Source of the DNA: Lachnospiraceae bacterium
GTDB taxonomy: Bacteria > Bacillota > Clostridia > Lachnospirales > Lachnospiraceae
Length of the DNA: 64,000 nt
Assembly (NCBI GenBank): GCA_910574885.1
Contig: CAJTDD010000009.1
Span: forward strand, 1-64,000
Reading direction: 5' to 3'
The position numbers were made by a program, and so were the translations under genes. Positions 17,840 to 25,337 of this stretch are shown piece after piece. Below the pieces are notes generated by a model, which saw only the letters and a program-made list of their open reading frames with translations, did not search any database and was not told the origin of the DNA. Numbering within the stretch: the stretch's first letter is position 1; each line of letters opens with the position of its first letter.

Positions 17840-18278
17840 GAAAAGGGATTATACGATTAAAACCGGGAGATTTGAACGGGGAACCGAGGAACAACAGAAG
17901 TTGTTTATTGAATTATTTGGCAAAGAAAATGTTCAATATCAATTTGATTTTTACTTCCACTGGTATAATATTGTACACGAATATGGCCACTGCCTGTGTG
18001 ATTATTACAACAGTGATGTTGTAGGATTGAAGCAGGAATTATTGGTAAACAGATTCGCGGTAAGTTTTTGGTCATATGCAGGGGATCATAAGGAACTGCA
18101 AGATTTGGCGGAAATGGTGCATGGTATATTGCAGAAAATGAAGTCCCCTGTGCCGGATGGCCTGTCTTTCATTACGTATTATGAACAGATCTGGGGGACG
18201 GACAAGATTATGGAAGTAAATGCACATAAAATAGGAATGGCATCTTCAAATAAGATTTTGCTTATTAGCTTATTTTGA
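17832..18278 (+). CDS. Putative HExxH metallopeptidase-like protein, 3' end replaced
   Basis: The first plausible start is TTG at 17832, with GGAGG seven bases upstream, inside the end of the Nudix gene. The product has 148 residues. IVHEYGHCLCDYY near residue 46 is a zinc-peptidase-type HExxH helix, and a glutamate-containing helix (KQELLVNRFAVSFW) follows. I do not recognise the exact family. The last 20 residues after KIMEV look unrelated to the rest and run directly into the next gene, suggesting the original 3' end was lost in a deletion joining two genes. Confidence 0.55.
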   Translation: MTEKRDYTIKTGRFERGTEEQQKLFIELFGKENVQYQFDFYFHWYNIVHEYGHCLCDYYNSDVVGLKQELLVNRFAVSFWSYAGDHKELQDLAEMVHGILQKMKSPVPDGLSFITYYEQIWGTDKIMEVNAHKIGMASSNKILLISLF

Positions 18279-19489
18279 GAAAAGATAATGGGATGATAAA
18301 AGTTATTACGGGCATACGAAGATGTGGAAAATCATTTTTGCTTTTTCGCATATTTAAAAAGTACTTACTGAAAAATGGAGTAGATGAAGACCATGTTATT
18401 GAGGTTGCTCTGGACGGTATTGAAAATGAAGAATTAAGAAATCCCAAAACATGTTATCAGTACGTGAAAACTGCCGTAAAGGACAATGAAAGCTATTATC
18501 TGCTATTAGATGAAATACAATTTATGCCTCGATTTGAAGAGGTACTGAACAGCCTGCTCCGTATAGGCAATATTGATATCTATGTGACTGGAAGCAATTC
18601 CAGATTTTTGTCTAGCGATATTGTAACGGAGTTTCGGGGAAGAGGAGATGAGGTCAGGATTTATCCTCTTTCATTTGCAGAGTTCTATTCTGTTTACGAT
18701 GGAGAGTATGAGGATGCATGGAACGATTACATGATTTATGGAGGACTGCCACAGGTTGCCGGATTTCAGACGGAACGCCAGAAGGCAGAATATTTGAAAA
18801 ATATTTTCACAAACGTATACCTGAAGGACGTAGTGGAAAGAAACGGCATTCAAAGTATAGATGGACTTAGTACGCTGGTTGATATTCTCGCTTCTGTCAT
18901 TGGCGCTTTGACAAATCCAACAAGGATTTCCAATACCTTTGCAAGTGAATGCCAGAATAGCTATACGAATAAAACAATATCCAAACATATTGATTATCTC
19001 GAGGAAGCATTTCTGATTTCAAAATCCAATCGTTATGATATTAAAGGAAGAAAATATATTGGTGCTAATTTAAAGTATTATTTTACTGATTTGGGACTTA
19101 GAAATGCAAGATTGAATTTCCGGCAGCAAGAACCGACCCATATTATGGAGAATATTGTCTATAACGAACTTCTCATCCGCGGATATAATGTTGATACCGG
19201 CATTATAGATGAGTATGGAAAAGATCAAGAAGGAAAACGTGTACGCAGGCAGCTTGAGGTTGATTTTGTTATCAATCAGGGAAGCCAGAGATATTACGTT
19301 CAGGTGGCTTATAACATGGCATCGAAGGAAAAGCAGGCGCAGGAATTTCATTCTCTGCGAAATATTCCGGATTCCTTTAAGAAAATAGTGATTGTAGACG
19401 GGACGGCAAAACCCTGGAGAAATGAAGAGGGTTTTGTCATCATGGGAATGAGGTATTTTCTTCTGAATTCGGACAGCCTTGAATTTTAA
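18275..19489 (+). CDS. AAA_14/DUF4143 family ATPase, slightly N-truncated
   Basis: The protein is up to 404 residues. It has a P-loop TGIRRCGKSFLLFRI, a Walker B-like YYLLLDEIQFM, the VTGSNSRFLSSDI sensor block, and a C-terminal DUF4143 nuclease-like domain (YYFTDLGLRNARLNF, HIMENIVYNELLIRG, RRQLEVDFVI). Related proteins start about 12 residues earlier with a YIxRDxYLxELI helix. Here only LRKDNGMIK remains before the P-loop, and a stop codon lies three codons upstream. Translation may begin at TTG 18275 or ATG 18293. The ATPase core is complete, so it could still work. Confidence 0.8.
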   Translation: MRKDNGMIKVITGIRRCGKSFLLFRIFKKYLLKNGVDEDHVIEVALDGIENEELRNPKTCYQYVKTAVKDNESYYLLLDEIQFMPRFEEVLNSLLRIGNIDIYVTGSNSRFLSSDIVTEFRGRGDEVRIYPLSFAEFYSVYDGEYEDAWNDYMIYGGLPQVAGFQTERQKAEYLKNIFTNVYLKDVVERNGIQSIDGLSTLVDILASVIGALTNPTRISNTFASECQNSYTNKTISKHIDYLEEAFLISKSNRYDIKGRKYIGANLKYYFTDLGLRNARLNFRQQEPTHIMENIVYNELLIRGYNVDTGIIDEYGKDQEGKRVRRQLEVDFVINQGSQRYYVQVAYNMASKEKQAQEFHSLRNIPDSFKKIVIVDGTAKPWRNEEGFVIMGMRYFLLNSDSLEF

Positions 19490-19516
19490 TATGTCAAACA
19501 GAATAAAAATGGCCTG

Positions 19517-19549
19517 CGGTTTTGCTCTTTGATGAACAAAACCGTTTCT
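19517..19549 (+). terminator. Rho-independent terminator
   Basis: CGGTTTTG and CAAAACCG form an 8-bp stem with a 12-nt loop, followed by TTTCTTTTT, directly after the ATPase gene. Confidence 0.7.
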
Positions 19550-19552
19550 TTT

Positions 19553-19582
19553 TGTAACCTTTTTGCCGTTTCATTTGTACTA
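19553..19582 (+). promoter_or_regulatory. Possible ECF-type promoter for the sigma factor operon
   Basis: TGTAACC (19553-19559) is followed 17 bp later by GTACTA (19577-19582). The AAC-containing -35 and non-sigma-A -10 fit an autoregulated ECF promoter. This is inference from pattern only. Confidence 0.4.
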
Positions 19583-19633
19583 TTAGTGAAAGGCTTTCAA
19601 ATAACTTTACCCTAAGGTGTTAAAGGAGTTCTC

Positions 19634-20116
19634 ATGAGACGATCTGTACAGGAGTTGTTTGAAGAATATCAGAACAATCTTTACGCGGCTGCGTTTAATG
19701 TGTGCAAGAATGCGGAGGATGCAAAGGATGTAGTTCAGGATACCTTCATTCAATACTATTCATTCAAAAAAGAATTTGACAGTGAACAGCATTTGCGCGC
19801 ATGGCTTATTCGGGTGGCGATTAATAAGGCAAAGAATGTCAACCGCACCTTCTGGCGCAGGAATAAGCGCTCCCTGGATGATTATATGGAGACGCTGGTA
19901 TTTGAGACTCCACAGTCGGAGGAGCTGTTCGAGACGGTCATGGGGCTTCCGGAAAAGTATCGCATTGTGATTCATCTGTTTTATTATGAGGATTACTCGG
20001 TACATGAAATCGGGGATATTTTGAAAATATCGGATAGTAATGTGAAAGTAAGGCTGTCGCGGGGGCGTTCACTGCTCAAAGAGAGATTACAGGAGGAATG
20101 GGACGATGACGAATAA
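19634..20116 (+). CDS. ECF RNA polymerase sigma factor
   Basis: The 160-residue protein has sigma region 2 (NAEDAKDVVQDTFIQYYSF, HLRAWLIRVAINKAKN) and region 4 with a helix-turn-helix (YSVHEIGDILKISDSNVKVR, LSRGRSLLKERL). AAAGGAG precedes the ATG. Its stop overlaps the start of a single-pass membrane protein gene, the usual arrangement with a cognate anti-sigma factor. It may respond to envelope stress. Confidence 0.9.
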   Translation: MRRSVQELFEEYQNNLYAAAFNVCKNAEDAKDVVQDTFIQYYSFKKEFDSEQHLRAWLIRVAINKAKNVNRTFWRRNKRSLDDYMETLVFETPQSEELFETVMGLPEKYRIVIHLFYYEDYSVHEIGDILKISDSNVKVRLSRGRSLLKERLQEEWDDDE

Positions 20117-20693
20117 GGAAAAATATAAACAGGCGTTTTCGGCGCTGCATCCCTCCGGTGATATTTCTATGGAAGTGGAAAGGATGGCTATGATGAGCAG
20201 AAAAGCGAAATTAAGGACAGCGGCGGCAGTTGTGACGGCCTGCATGTTGGTGGCTGTCGGAGGCGGCATGGCATATGCGGCGGATGTCGGCGGGATTCAG
20301 AGGACGGTTCAGTTGTGGATTAACGGAGAGATGACCAATGCGGAGATTTCCTTTGACGGGGAAGGAAACTATGTGCTTTCCTATCCACGGGAGGATGGTT
20401 CCGTGGGAGAGCGCGGGGGCGGAGGAGTCGCATATGATAAGGATGGTGAGCGTCCGTTGACGGAGAGTGAGCTTCTGGAGGAATTAAACAGCCCGGAAGT
20501 GGTTTATGAGGACGACGGGACAGTCTGGGTGTATTATTATGACCAGAAGATTGAGATTACGGACCGGTTTGAGGACGGGGTGTGTTATGTGGAAATCTCT
20601 GAGGACGGGAGACCGCTGTATATGACGGTGAAATACCAGGATGGATATGGTATCAGTCCCCATAAGTATCTGAGTCCGGAGTCTTTCAATTAA
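20106..20693 (+). CDS. Probable anti-sigma factor, single-pass membrane protein
   Basis: The 195-residue protein has a short cytoplasmic N-terminus (about 1-36), a transmembrane helix (TAAAVVTACMLVAVGGGMAY) and an extracytoplasmic acidic domain rich in Tyr, Asp and Glu. The pairing, the 11-bp overlap with the sigma gene and the topology support a membrane anti-sigma role. No known zinc anti-sigma motif is visible, so the call rests on context. AGGAGGAATG provides the ribosome site. Confidence 0.65.
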   Translation: MTNKEKYKQAFSALHPSGDISMEVERMAMMSRKAKLRTAAAVVTACMLVAVGGGMAYAADVGGIQRTVQLWINGEMTNAEISFDGEGNYVLSYPREDGSVGERGGGGVAYDKDGERPLTESELLEELNSPEVVYEDDGTVWVYYYDQKIEITDRFEDGVCYVEISEDGRPLYMTVKYQDGYGISPHKYLSPESFN

Positions 20694-20730
20694 TTTGCCA
20701 TATAGATAAGTTTTGCATAATCAAGGATGA

Positions 20731-20788
20731 AAGGGGGAGGGCTGTCGGGAAATGACAAATTAAAATATCATTTTCTGACAGCCCCCTT
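20731..20788 (+). terminator. Long hairpin terminator
   Basis: AAGGGGGAGGGCTGTCGGGAAATGA pairs imperfectly with TCATTTTCTGACAGCCCCCTT, followed by T-rich sequence. It lies downstream of the sigma/anti-sigma pair. The remaining gap to 20945 shows nothing else convincing. Confidence 0.65.
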
Positions 20789-20945
20789 CGTTCTATTTTC
20801 TGTCTTTCTTTATTTTTTCCAATATCCGGAAAACACGAGTTCCCTGTCATTCGTTTTCCACAAAAGCCTCAGGCTATAGGATGATTATTTTTTTCATGCA
20901 ACATAGAGGATACCGTCATGCGTTTTGGAGGGACTAAGATGCAGT

Positions 20946-21719
20946 CTATTTGCTTACGCGTTTTTCTAAGTATATCGTTCTGTCCGAGGAATAATCATTG
21001 TCGTCTAATGGAAATAAGTCTCCTTCGGCAATCTTCCCCTGTCTTGTGATAAGAACATCGCTGCCGATATATTGAAAACCTATATTTTTGCAAAAATCAA
21101 CAAAAGTTTCAAAAGAAGCATGTATGGAGCCTTGGGCGTTTAAATGCTCGAAAGATTTACTCCCTTGTTCATAGAAGACTTCGATACATGCAAACCTGCC
21201 CCCCGGTTTTAAGCATCTGTAAGCTTCCTTCATCAGATTCGGGAGGGTTTCTACATTCGTCAAAAAATTACCGCTGAAAGCGGAGATGCTGTTATCGGTA
21301 AATGGAAGCCCCCGGTCTAAATCAATATCAAACACAAAAAAATTGCTTTTCCCGCATGCGCCGGAATGGGCCTTGATAACAGGAAGGCAAGCGTCCGTTA
21401 CGATAAAGGTATCCGTTTCCGTAAGTTTGTCAAGTATGGGAGAAAAATATCCAGACGGGCCGCTTGCCAAATCAACTTTTACTCCGTCTGCCGCTGAGAT
21501 GAATTCAATGAACCGTCTGTGCTTTTCGTCTTTGGTCATAATGTCTTTCTGGTCTTCATATCGCTTGGACATATTCAAATCAATCTTGTTCGTCACCAGA
21601 TGTTCGGTGAGGCATTTTGACCAGTAAGGGCGGTCCTCATCGCCAAAGATAAAATGGATGATATTGCCGTCCTCGGAATACTTAACGTCGCTTTTTATCA
21701 GTTGTTTCATGCTTATCAT
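20946..21719 (-). CDS. Class I SAM-dependent methyltransferase
   Basis: The 257-residue protein starts at the ATG at 21719, preceded by GGAGG at 7-nt spacing. It has the Rossmann SAM-binding glycine loop VDLASGPSGYFSPIL, an acidic strand end VTDACLP, a LPFTDNSISAFSGNF motif IV region and the LKPGGRFACIEVF post-motif. The N-terminal 60 residues are not recognised. The substrate is unknown. It is divergently transcribed from the RNA ligase/kinase pair. Confidence 0.82.
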   Translation of the reverse strand: MISMKQLIKSDVKYSEDGNIIHFIFGDEDRPYWSKCLTEHLVTNKIDLNMSKRYEDQKDIMTKDEKHRRFIEFISAADGVKVDLASGPSGYFSPILDKLTETDTFIVTDACLPVIKAHSGACGKSNFFVFDIDLDRGLPFTDNSISAFSGNFLTNVETLPNLMKEAYRCLKPGGRFACIEVFYEQGSKSFEHLNAQGSIHASFETFVDFCKNIGFQYIGSDVLITRQGKIAEGDLFPLDDNDYSSDRTIYLEKRVSK

Positions 21720-21797
21720 TTTTCGACCTCCTGAGTGCATTTTTGATCGCTTTTCCGGTGTTTATCGAAAGAGCGATGACATTTTAGAATTATACAC

Positions 21798-21826
21798 ATT
21801 ATAGTGAAATATTTTTTGATTTTCAA
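21798..21826 (-). promoter_or_regulatory. Consensus sigma-A promoter of the methyltransferase gene
   Basis: On the minus strand TTGAAA (21821-21826) and a perfect TATAAT (21798-21803) are 17 bp apart. Confidence 0.75.
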
Positions 21827-21907
21827 GCTGTATTATGAGAAGCAGATGGCAGGCAAATAACATCTTGCCATTGATGTAAAAAATTTGGTGAAGGAGAGAG
21901 ATGTAAC

Positions 21908-21936
21908 TTGACGAAACGATAAAATGTGAATAGAAT
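21908..21936 (+). promoter_or_regulatory. Sigma-A promoter of the RNA ligase operon
   Basis: TTGACG (21908-21913) and TAGAAT (21931-21936) are 17 bp apart, with the ligase start 21 bp downstream, giving a very short leader. Confidence 0.75.
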
Positions 21937-21956
21937 GAATTCAGGGGAGGATGGTT

Positions 21957-22796
21957 ATGGAACAGATTTATAAGTACCCAAGAACCAGGCATCTTGAGGG
22001 TTCCAGGGAGCAGGCAGGCGATGAAGACCTGAAATGTGTTAAGTTTACTGAAATACAGGGAAAATATTTAGTTCTTGAAGAGAAAGTAGACGGCGCAAAT
22101 TGCGGCGTTAGTTTTGGCAGAGGCGGGAAAATGTATCTCCAAAGCCGCGGGCATTTCCTAAACGGCGGGTATGGGGAGCGTCAGTTCGATTTATTTAAGC
22201 TGTGGGCAGGATGCTTTGAGGACAGGCTATACCGGTTGTTGGGCGACCGATATGTGATGTATGGGGAATGGCTCTATGCAAAGCATACCGTATTTTATGA
22301 TCGCCTGCCTCATTATTTTATGGAGTTCGACATATTCGACAAGCAGGAAAAACGATTCTTTTCTACAAGAAAACGGCGGGAATTCCTAAGCAAAGCGCCG
22401 TTTGTACAATCGGTACGTGTGTTGGCGGAAGGAAATTGCGAGACTTTGGGAAGGATTGAAAAATGGATAGGGGAAAGCCTTTTTATTTCCGAAGAACCCA
22501 AGCAAAGCCTTCTAGCCCAATGCAGGAAGAGCAAGGTAGATTTTGAGGCAACTGTCCGCCAGACAGATTTGACTGGGGTGATGGAAGGAATCTATATTAA
22601 GGTAGAGGATGGAGACTATGTGACCGACCGGCTGAAATATGTGCGGGGTTCTTTCCTGAACACAATCTTGGATTCCGAGAGCCATTGGGTAAACCGCCCA
22701 ATTGTGGCAAATGTCTTGGCAGACGGCGTTGATTTGTTTGATATGCAGGAAGGAGCGGGAACAGATGGAGGAAAAGATTCTGGCGGGAATTCGTAA
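21957..22796 (+). CDS. RNA ligase family protein
   Basis: The 279-residue protein is an adenylyltransferase-fold polynucleotide ligase. Motif I is EEKVDGANCGVSF, with the predicted AMP-accepting lysine near residue 43. A SRGH block follows, then MYGEWLYAKHTVFYDRL and FMEFDIFDK (motif III/IIIa), GVMEGIYIKVEDG (motif IV) and LKYVR (motif V). The ATG at 21957 follows GGGGAGGAT. The 3' end overlaps the HD-kinase gene by 32 bp, implying a joint role in healing and sealing broken RNA. Confidence 0.85.
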   Translation: MEQIYKYPRTRHLEGSREQAGDEDLKCVKFTEIQGKYLVLEEKVDGANCGVSFGRGGKMYLQSRGHFLNGGYGERQFDLFKLWAGCFEDRLYRLLGDRYVMYGEWLYAKHTVFYDRLPHYFMEFDIFDKQEKRFFSTRKRREFLSKAPFVQSVRVLAEGNCETLGRIEKWIGESLFISEEPKQSLLAQCRKSKVDFEATVRQTDLTGVMEGIYIKVEDGDYVTDRLKYVRGSFLNTILDSESHWVNRPIVANVLADGVDLFDMQEGAGTDGGKDSGGNS

Positions 22797-23889
22797 CAGC
22801 GGTTTTTCCCTGGACTGGCTTGCCGGTCATTTCCCAGAATTGTCCGGGCTGAAAGAGGTTCCCCAGAACCCGGAGTATCACGGGGAGGGGGATGTTTACC
22901 GCCATACGGAAATGGTATGCAGGGAGTTGGTCAATCTTCCAGAATGGCTGGAATTGGAGGCGGCAGAGCAGGAGCTTCTGTTCCTTGCTGCGGCGTTCCA
23001 TGACATCGGGAAAGCAGCCTGTACGAAGCAGGAGGATGGGAAATGGGTTTCGCCTAAGCATACTATAGTCGGGGAAAAGGATTTCCGAAGGCTTGCTTAC
23101 CGTAATGCAGAATGTTTCGGTATGACTTTTTGGCAGAGGGAGACAGCGGCGAAGCTGATTCGGTTTCATGGACTTCCGGTGTGGTTCTTAACAAAGAGGC
23201 GGGTGGAATTTGACTTGCTGAAGGCGGCGGAGAGTATCCCGCTGCGGCTTTTATATCTGCTTTCTAAGGCGGATGTGCGGGGACGGATTGCAGAGAGTGA
23301 GGGGCGGATGGAAGAACATGTGGAATTATTTGCGGATTATGCGAAAGAATTAAACTTGTGGGAGAAGCCATATGTGTTTGCCAATCCATTTACAAAATAT
23401 CAGTATTTTCATAAAGAAGGATTGTGGCAGGGGGCAGAATTGTTTGACGATACAGAATTTGACGTGATACTGATGTCAGGGCTTCCGCTTTCAGGGAAAG
23501 ACACTTGGATTGAGGAGAACGGTAAGGGAATGCCTGTGATTTCCCTGGATGGAATCCGCGAAGAGCTGGGGGTGCCGCCCGCCAAGGGGACGGGCAGGGT
23601 GGTGCAGATTGCCACAGAGCGGGCGCGGGAGTATCTGCGCAGGAAAGAGCCGTTTATCTGGAATGCCACAAACCTTGTCCGGGAAACAAGGCAGAAGTTA
23701 ACAGGGCTTTTTGCCGGGTATGGGGCGCATGTGTGTATTCTGTATCTGGAAGTCCCTTATAGGGAGCTGTTGGCAAGGAACCAGAAAAGGGCGCGGCATA
23801 TTCCTGAACATGTGCTTGAGGAGATGATTGGGAAATTGGAGATTCCGGCATCTTGGGAAGGCTATGAAGTGAGGTGGATGGTTTCCTGA
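22765..23889 (+). CDS. HD phosphohydrolase-polynucleotide kinase fusion
   Basis: The ATG at 22765 follows AGGAAGGAG and gives 374 residues. The N-terminal half is an HD-type domain, with GDVYRHTEMV near 38 and FLAAAFHDIGKAACTKQ near 77. The C-terminal half is a P-loop kinase of the T4 Pnk type, with LMSGLPLSGKDTWI near 236, an ISLDGIREELG block and a FIWNATNLVRETRQK block. Such proteins can remove end phosphates and phosphorylate 5' ends. With the overlapping ligase it forms a compact RNA or nucleic-acid repair cassette. Function is inferred from domains. Confidence 0.83.
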   Translation: MEEKILAGIRNSGFSLDWLAGHFPELSGLKEVPQNPEYHGEGDVYRHTEMVCRELVNLPEWLELEAAEQELLFLAAAFHDIGKAACTKQEDGKWVSPKHTIVGEKDFRRLAYRNAECFGMTFWQRETAAKLIRFHGLPVWFLTKRRVEFDLLKAAESIPLRLLYLLSKADVRGRIAESEGRMEEHVELFADYAKELNLWEKPYVFANPFTKYQYFHKEGLWQGAELFDDTEFDVILMSGLPLSGKDTWIEENGKGMPVISLDGIREELGVPPAKGTGRVVQIATERAREYLRRKEPFIWNATNLVRETRQKLTGLFAGYGAHVCILYLEVPYRELLARNQKRARHIPEHVLEEMIGKLEIPASWEGYEVRWMVS

Positions 23890-23924
23890 ATTCATTTTTG
23901 AGGGCAAGTAAAATATGTAAGATT

Positions 23925-23964
23925 CTCAGGGGGGGATGAAATTTGGCATTTCCCGCCCCCTGAG
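23925..23964. terminator. Bidirectional hairpin terminator
   Basis: CTCAGGGGG and CCCCCTGAG form a 9-bp GC-rich stem between the repair cassette and the convergent toxin-antitoxin remnant. Confidence 0.65.
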
Positions 23965-23971
23965 TGTAAAA

Positions 23972-24166
23972 TTATTTATCAGAATAATGCCCTTTGCAAG
24001 AAAGAATGGTAATAGTATCCTCATTAGGTTTATAGACAATACGATTTTTTTCATCGATTCGTCGGCTCCACCATCCGGATAAATTCCCAGATAGCGTTTC
24101 CGGATGCCCAAGGCCATCAGAGGGATTACGCTGAATGTCTTTGATGATTTTATTGATTCTTTTCAA
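23972..24166 (-). pseudogene. 5'-truncated YoeB/Txe-type toxin
   Basis: The readable part, KTLKRINKIIKDIQRNP, then GNLSGWWSRRIDEKNRIVYK and ILSCKGHY, matches the C-terminal three quarters of YoeB-family RNase toxins, including the Arg and final His-Tyr. The N-terminal region of about 25 residues is missing. In this frame a stop codon lies four codons before the TTG, inside the end of the antitoxin gene. A deletion therefore appears to have joined the antitoxin's 3' end to the middle of the toxin. It is probably inactive, since the N-terminal strand is part of the RNase fold. Confidence 0.75.
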
Positions 24167-24422
24167 AGTTTTTTAAATCATGCTCTTTTGGTACGGATTT
24201 TCCCGATTCAATATCCGCAATGCGTTGCTCTAATACTCTCATATTTGATTCGGAATAAAATGGGTCGGCTGCAATTTCAAATGGAATTTTGTTTTGTCTG
24301 ACCACAGCTTTTGTAAACATTGTGATAGCGGTTGTCATATTGATTCCCATATCTTCAAAAAGAATTTCGGCTTGCTTTTTCAATTTTTCGTCCATACGGA
24401 TCGTAATACTTGTTGTCCCCAT
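24150..24422 (-). CDS. RelB/DinJ-family antitoxin
   Basis: The 90-residue protein begins MGTTSITIRMDEKLKKQAEI, a ribbon-helix-helix DNA-binding N-terminus. GINMTTAITMFTKAVVRQNK and the IPFEIAADPFYSESN block of RelB/DinJ antitoxins follow. AAAGGGG lies upstream of the ATG at 24422. Its last residues (NFEKNQ) come from a fused junction with the toxin gene, so the native C-terminal end may be lost. It probably autorepresses this locus. Confidence 0.8.
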   Translation of the reverse strand: MGTTSITIRMDEKLKKQAEILFEDMGINMTTAITMFTKAVVRQNKIPFEIAADPFYSESNMRVLEQRIADIESGKSVPKEHDLKNFEKNQ

Positions 24423-24509
24423 GTTTGACACCCCTTTCGTATTTACATATTATACTAATATAATAACCATGTCAATACATAGTATTTACGTTTTGTAAAA
24501 AACAGCTTT

Positions 24510-25337
24510 TCATTCATCCTCCGAACCATCAGCCGGCTCATCTGGCCCGGATGCTTCTTCAGATGATTCCTCCAATATGCCTTCTGTCTGCATCCGCCTT
24601 TGCAGGAAGCTATCATCTTTCAGGCTTTCTTTACCATCCTTTTGATTTTCAAGATCCCCATGCCTCTGCCAAGCTTTTCCATTGCCGGCTTCTTCTCTTG
24701 CGCGGGCGTCTAACATCACCTGCAGCTCATTGCACAACTGCCGTTCCTTCGCCTCTTTCCTTTGGAGGCGGCTGGTCAAAGCGTCCATCTTTTTATTCAC
24801 CCGGCCGGACTCATCCGAAAAAAGTTCGTTCCGGTTCTCTTTCAGCGCTTCCAGTTCCCGCTGTTCCGCCTCCTGGTCGAGGAATCCAAACGCATCCTGT
24901 ATGGTCTGATGTCCTTGCCTGTGGACAAGCATTTTCATACATTTGAGAAACGCGCCGCTCTTTTTTGCGCCGGACATCTCATAAAAGAACGCCTGATTGT
25001 GGAAGGGAACCTCCGACGCATATAGCTTTTTCCGGTCGCCGTTATTTACTTTTTTCATGGAAGAACGCTCCAAATGCTTTTCCTTCTCCGTATGCGCCGG
25101 AGTGCCTGGAGCCTCAAAAGCCTCCAGTGCAAATCCTTCCTTCTCCTGTCTGGAATCTTGGCCCTTTTCCAGATAACTCAGTCTGCCGTAAGAGTTCTTA
25201 AACAGTTCAAAACCCGGCTGCCTTTCGTCTCTTTGCGGCTTCTGTGTTTCCTGAAATTCTCTGTGCAAAATTGCCTGTCCCAAATCCCATCGTTCTTTTT
25301 TCTTATCATCCTTAAAATAAATGCCCATATTCCCCAT
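24510..25337 (-). CDS. Hypothetical charged protein downstream of the CIS ATPase
   Basis: This protein of about 275 residues is unrecognised. It is highly charged, Lys/Glu/Gln-rich, and predicted helical or partly disordered, with a long coiled-coil-like region from about 150 to 230 and an acidic tail ending EPADGSEDE. The exact start is uncertain: ATGs at 25337 and 25328 are both possible and neither has a clear ribosome site. It starts within the last codons of the AAA+ ATPase gene, so it is translationally coupled to it and most likely a CIS accessory protein. Confidence 0.6.
   Translation of the reverse strand: MGNMGIYFKDDKKKERWDLGQAILHREFQETQKPQRDERQPGFELFKNSYGRLSYLEKGQDSRQEKEGFALEAFEAPGTPAHTEKEKHLERSSMKKVNNGDRKKLYASEVPFHNQAFFYEMSGAKKSGAFLKCMKMLVHRQGHQTIQDAFGFLDQEAEQRELEALKENRNELFSDESGRVNKKMDALTSRLQRKEAKERQLCNELQVMLDARAREEAGNGKAWQRHGDLENQKDGKESLKDDSFLQRRMQTEGILEESSEEASGPDEPADGSEDE

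Noticed and set aside
20940..21060. GGAGGG followed by an ATG on the plus strand at 20939
   Set aside because: The short ORF lies antisense to the methyltransferase coding region and has no recognisable protein features.
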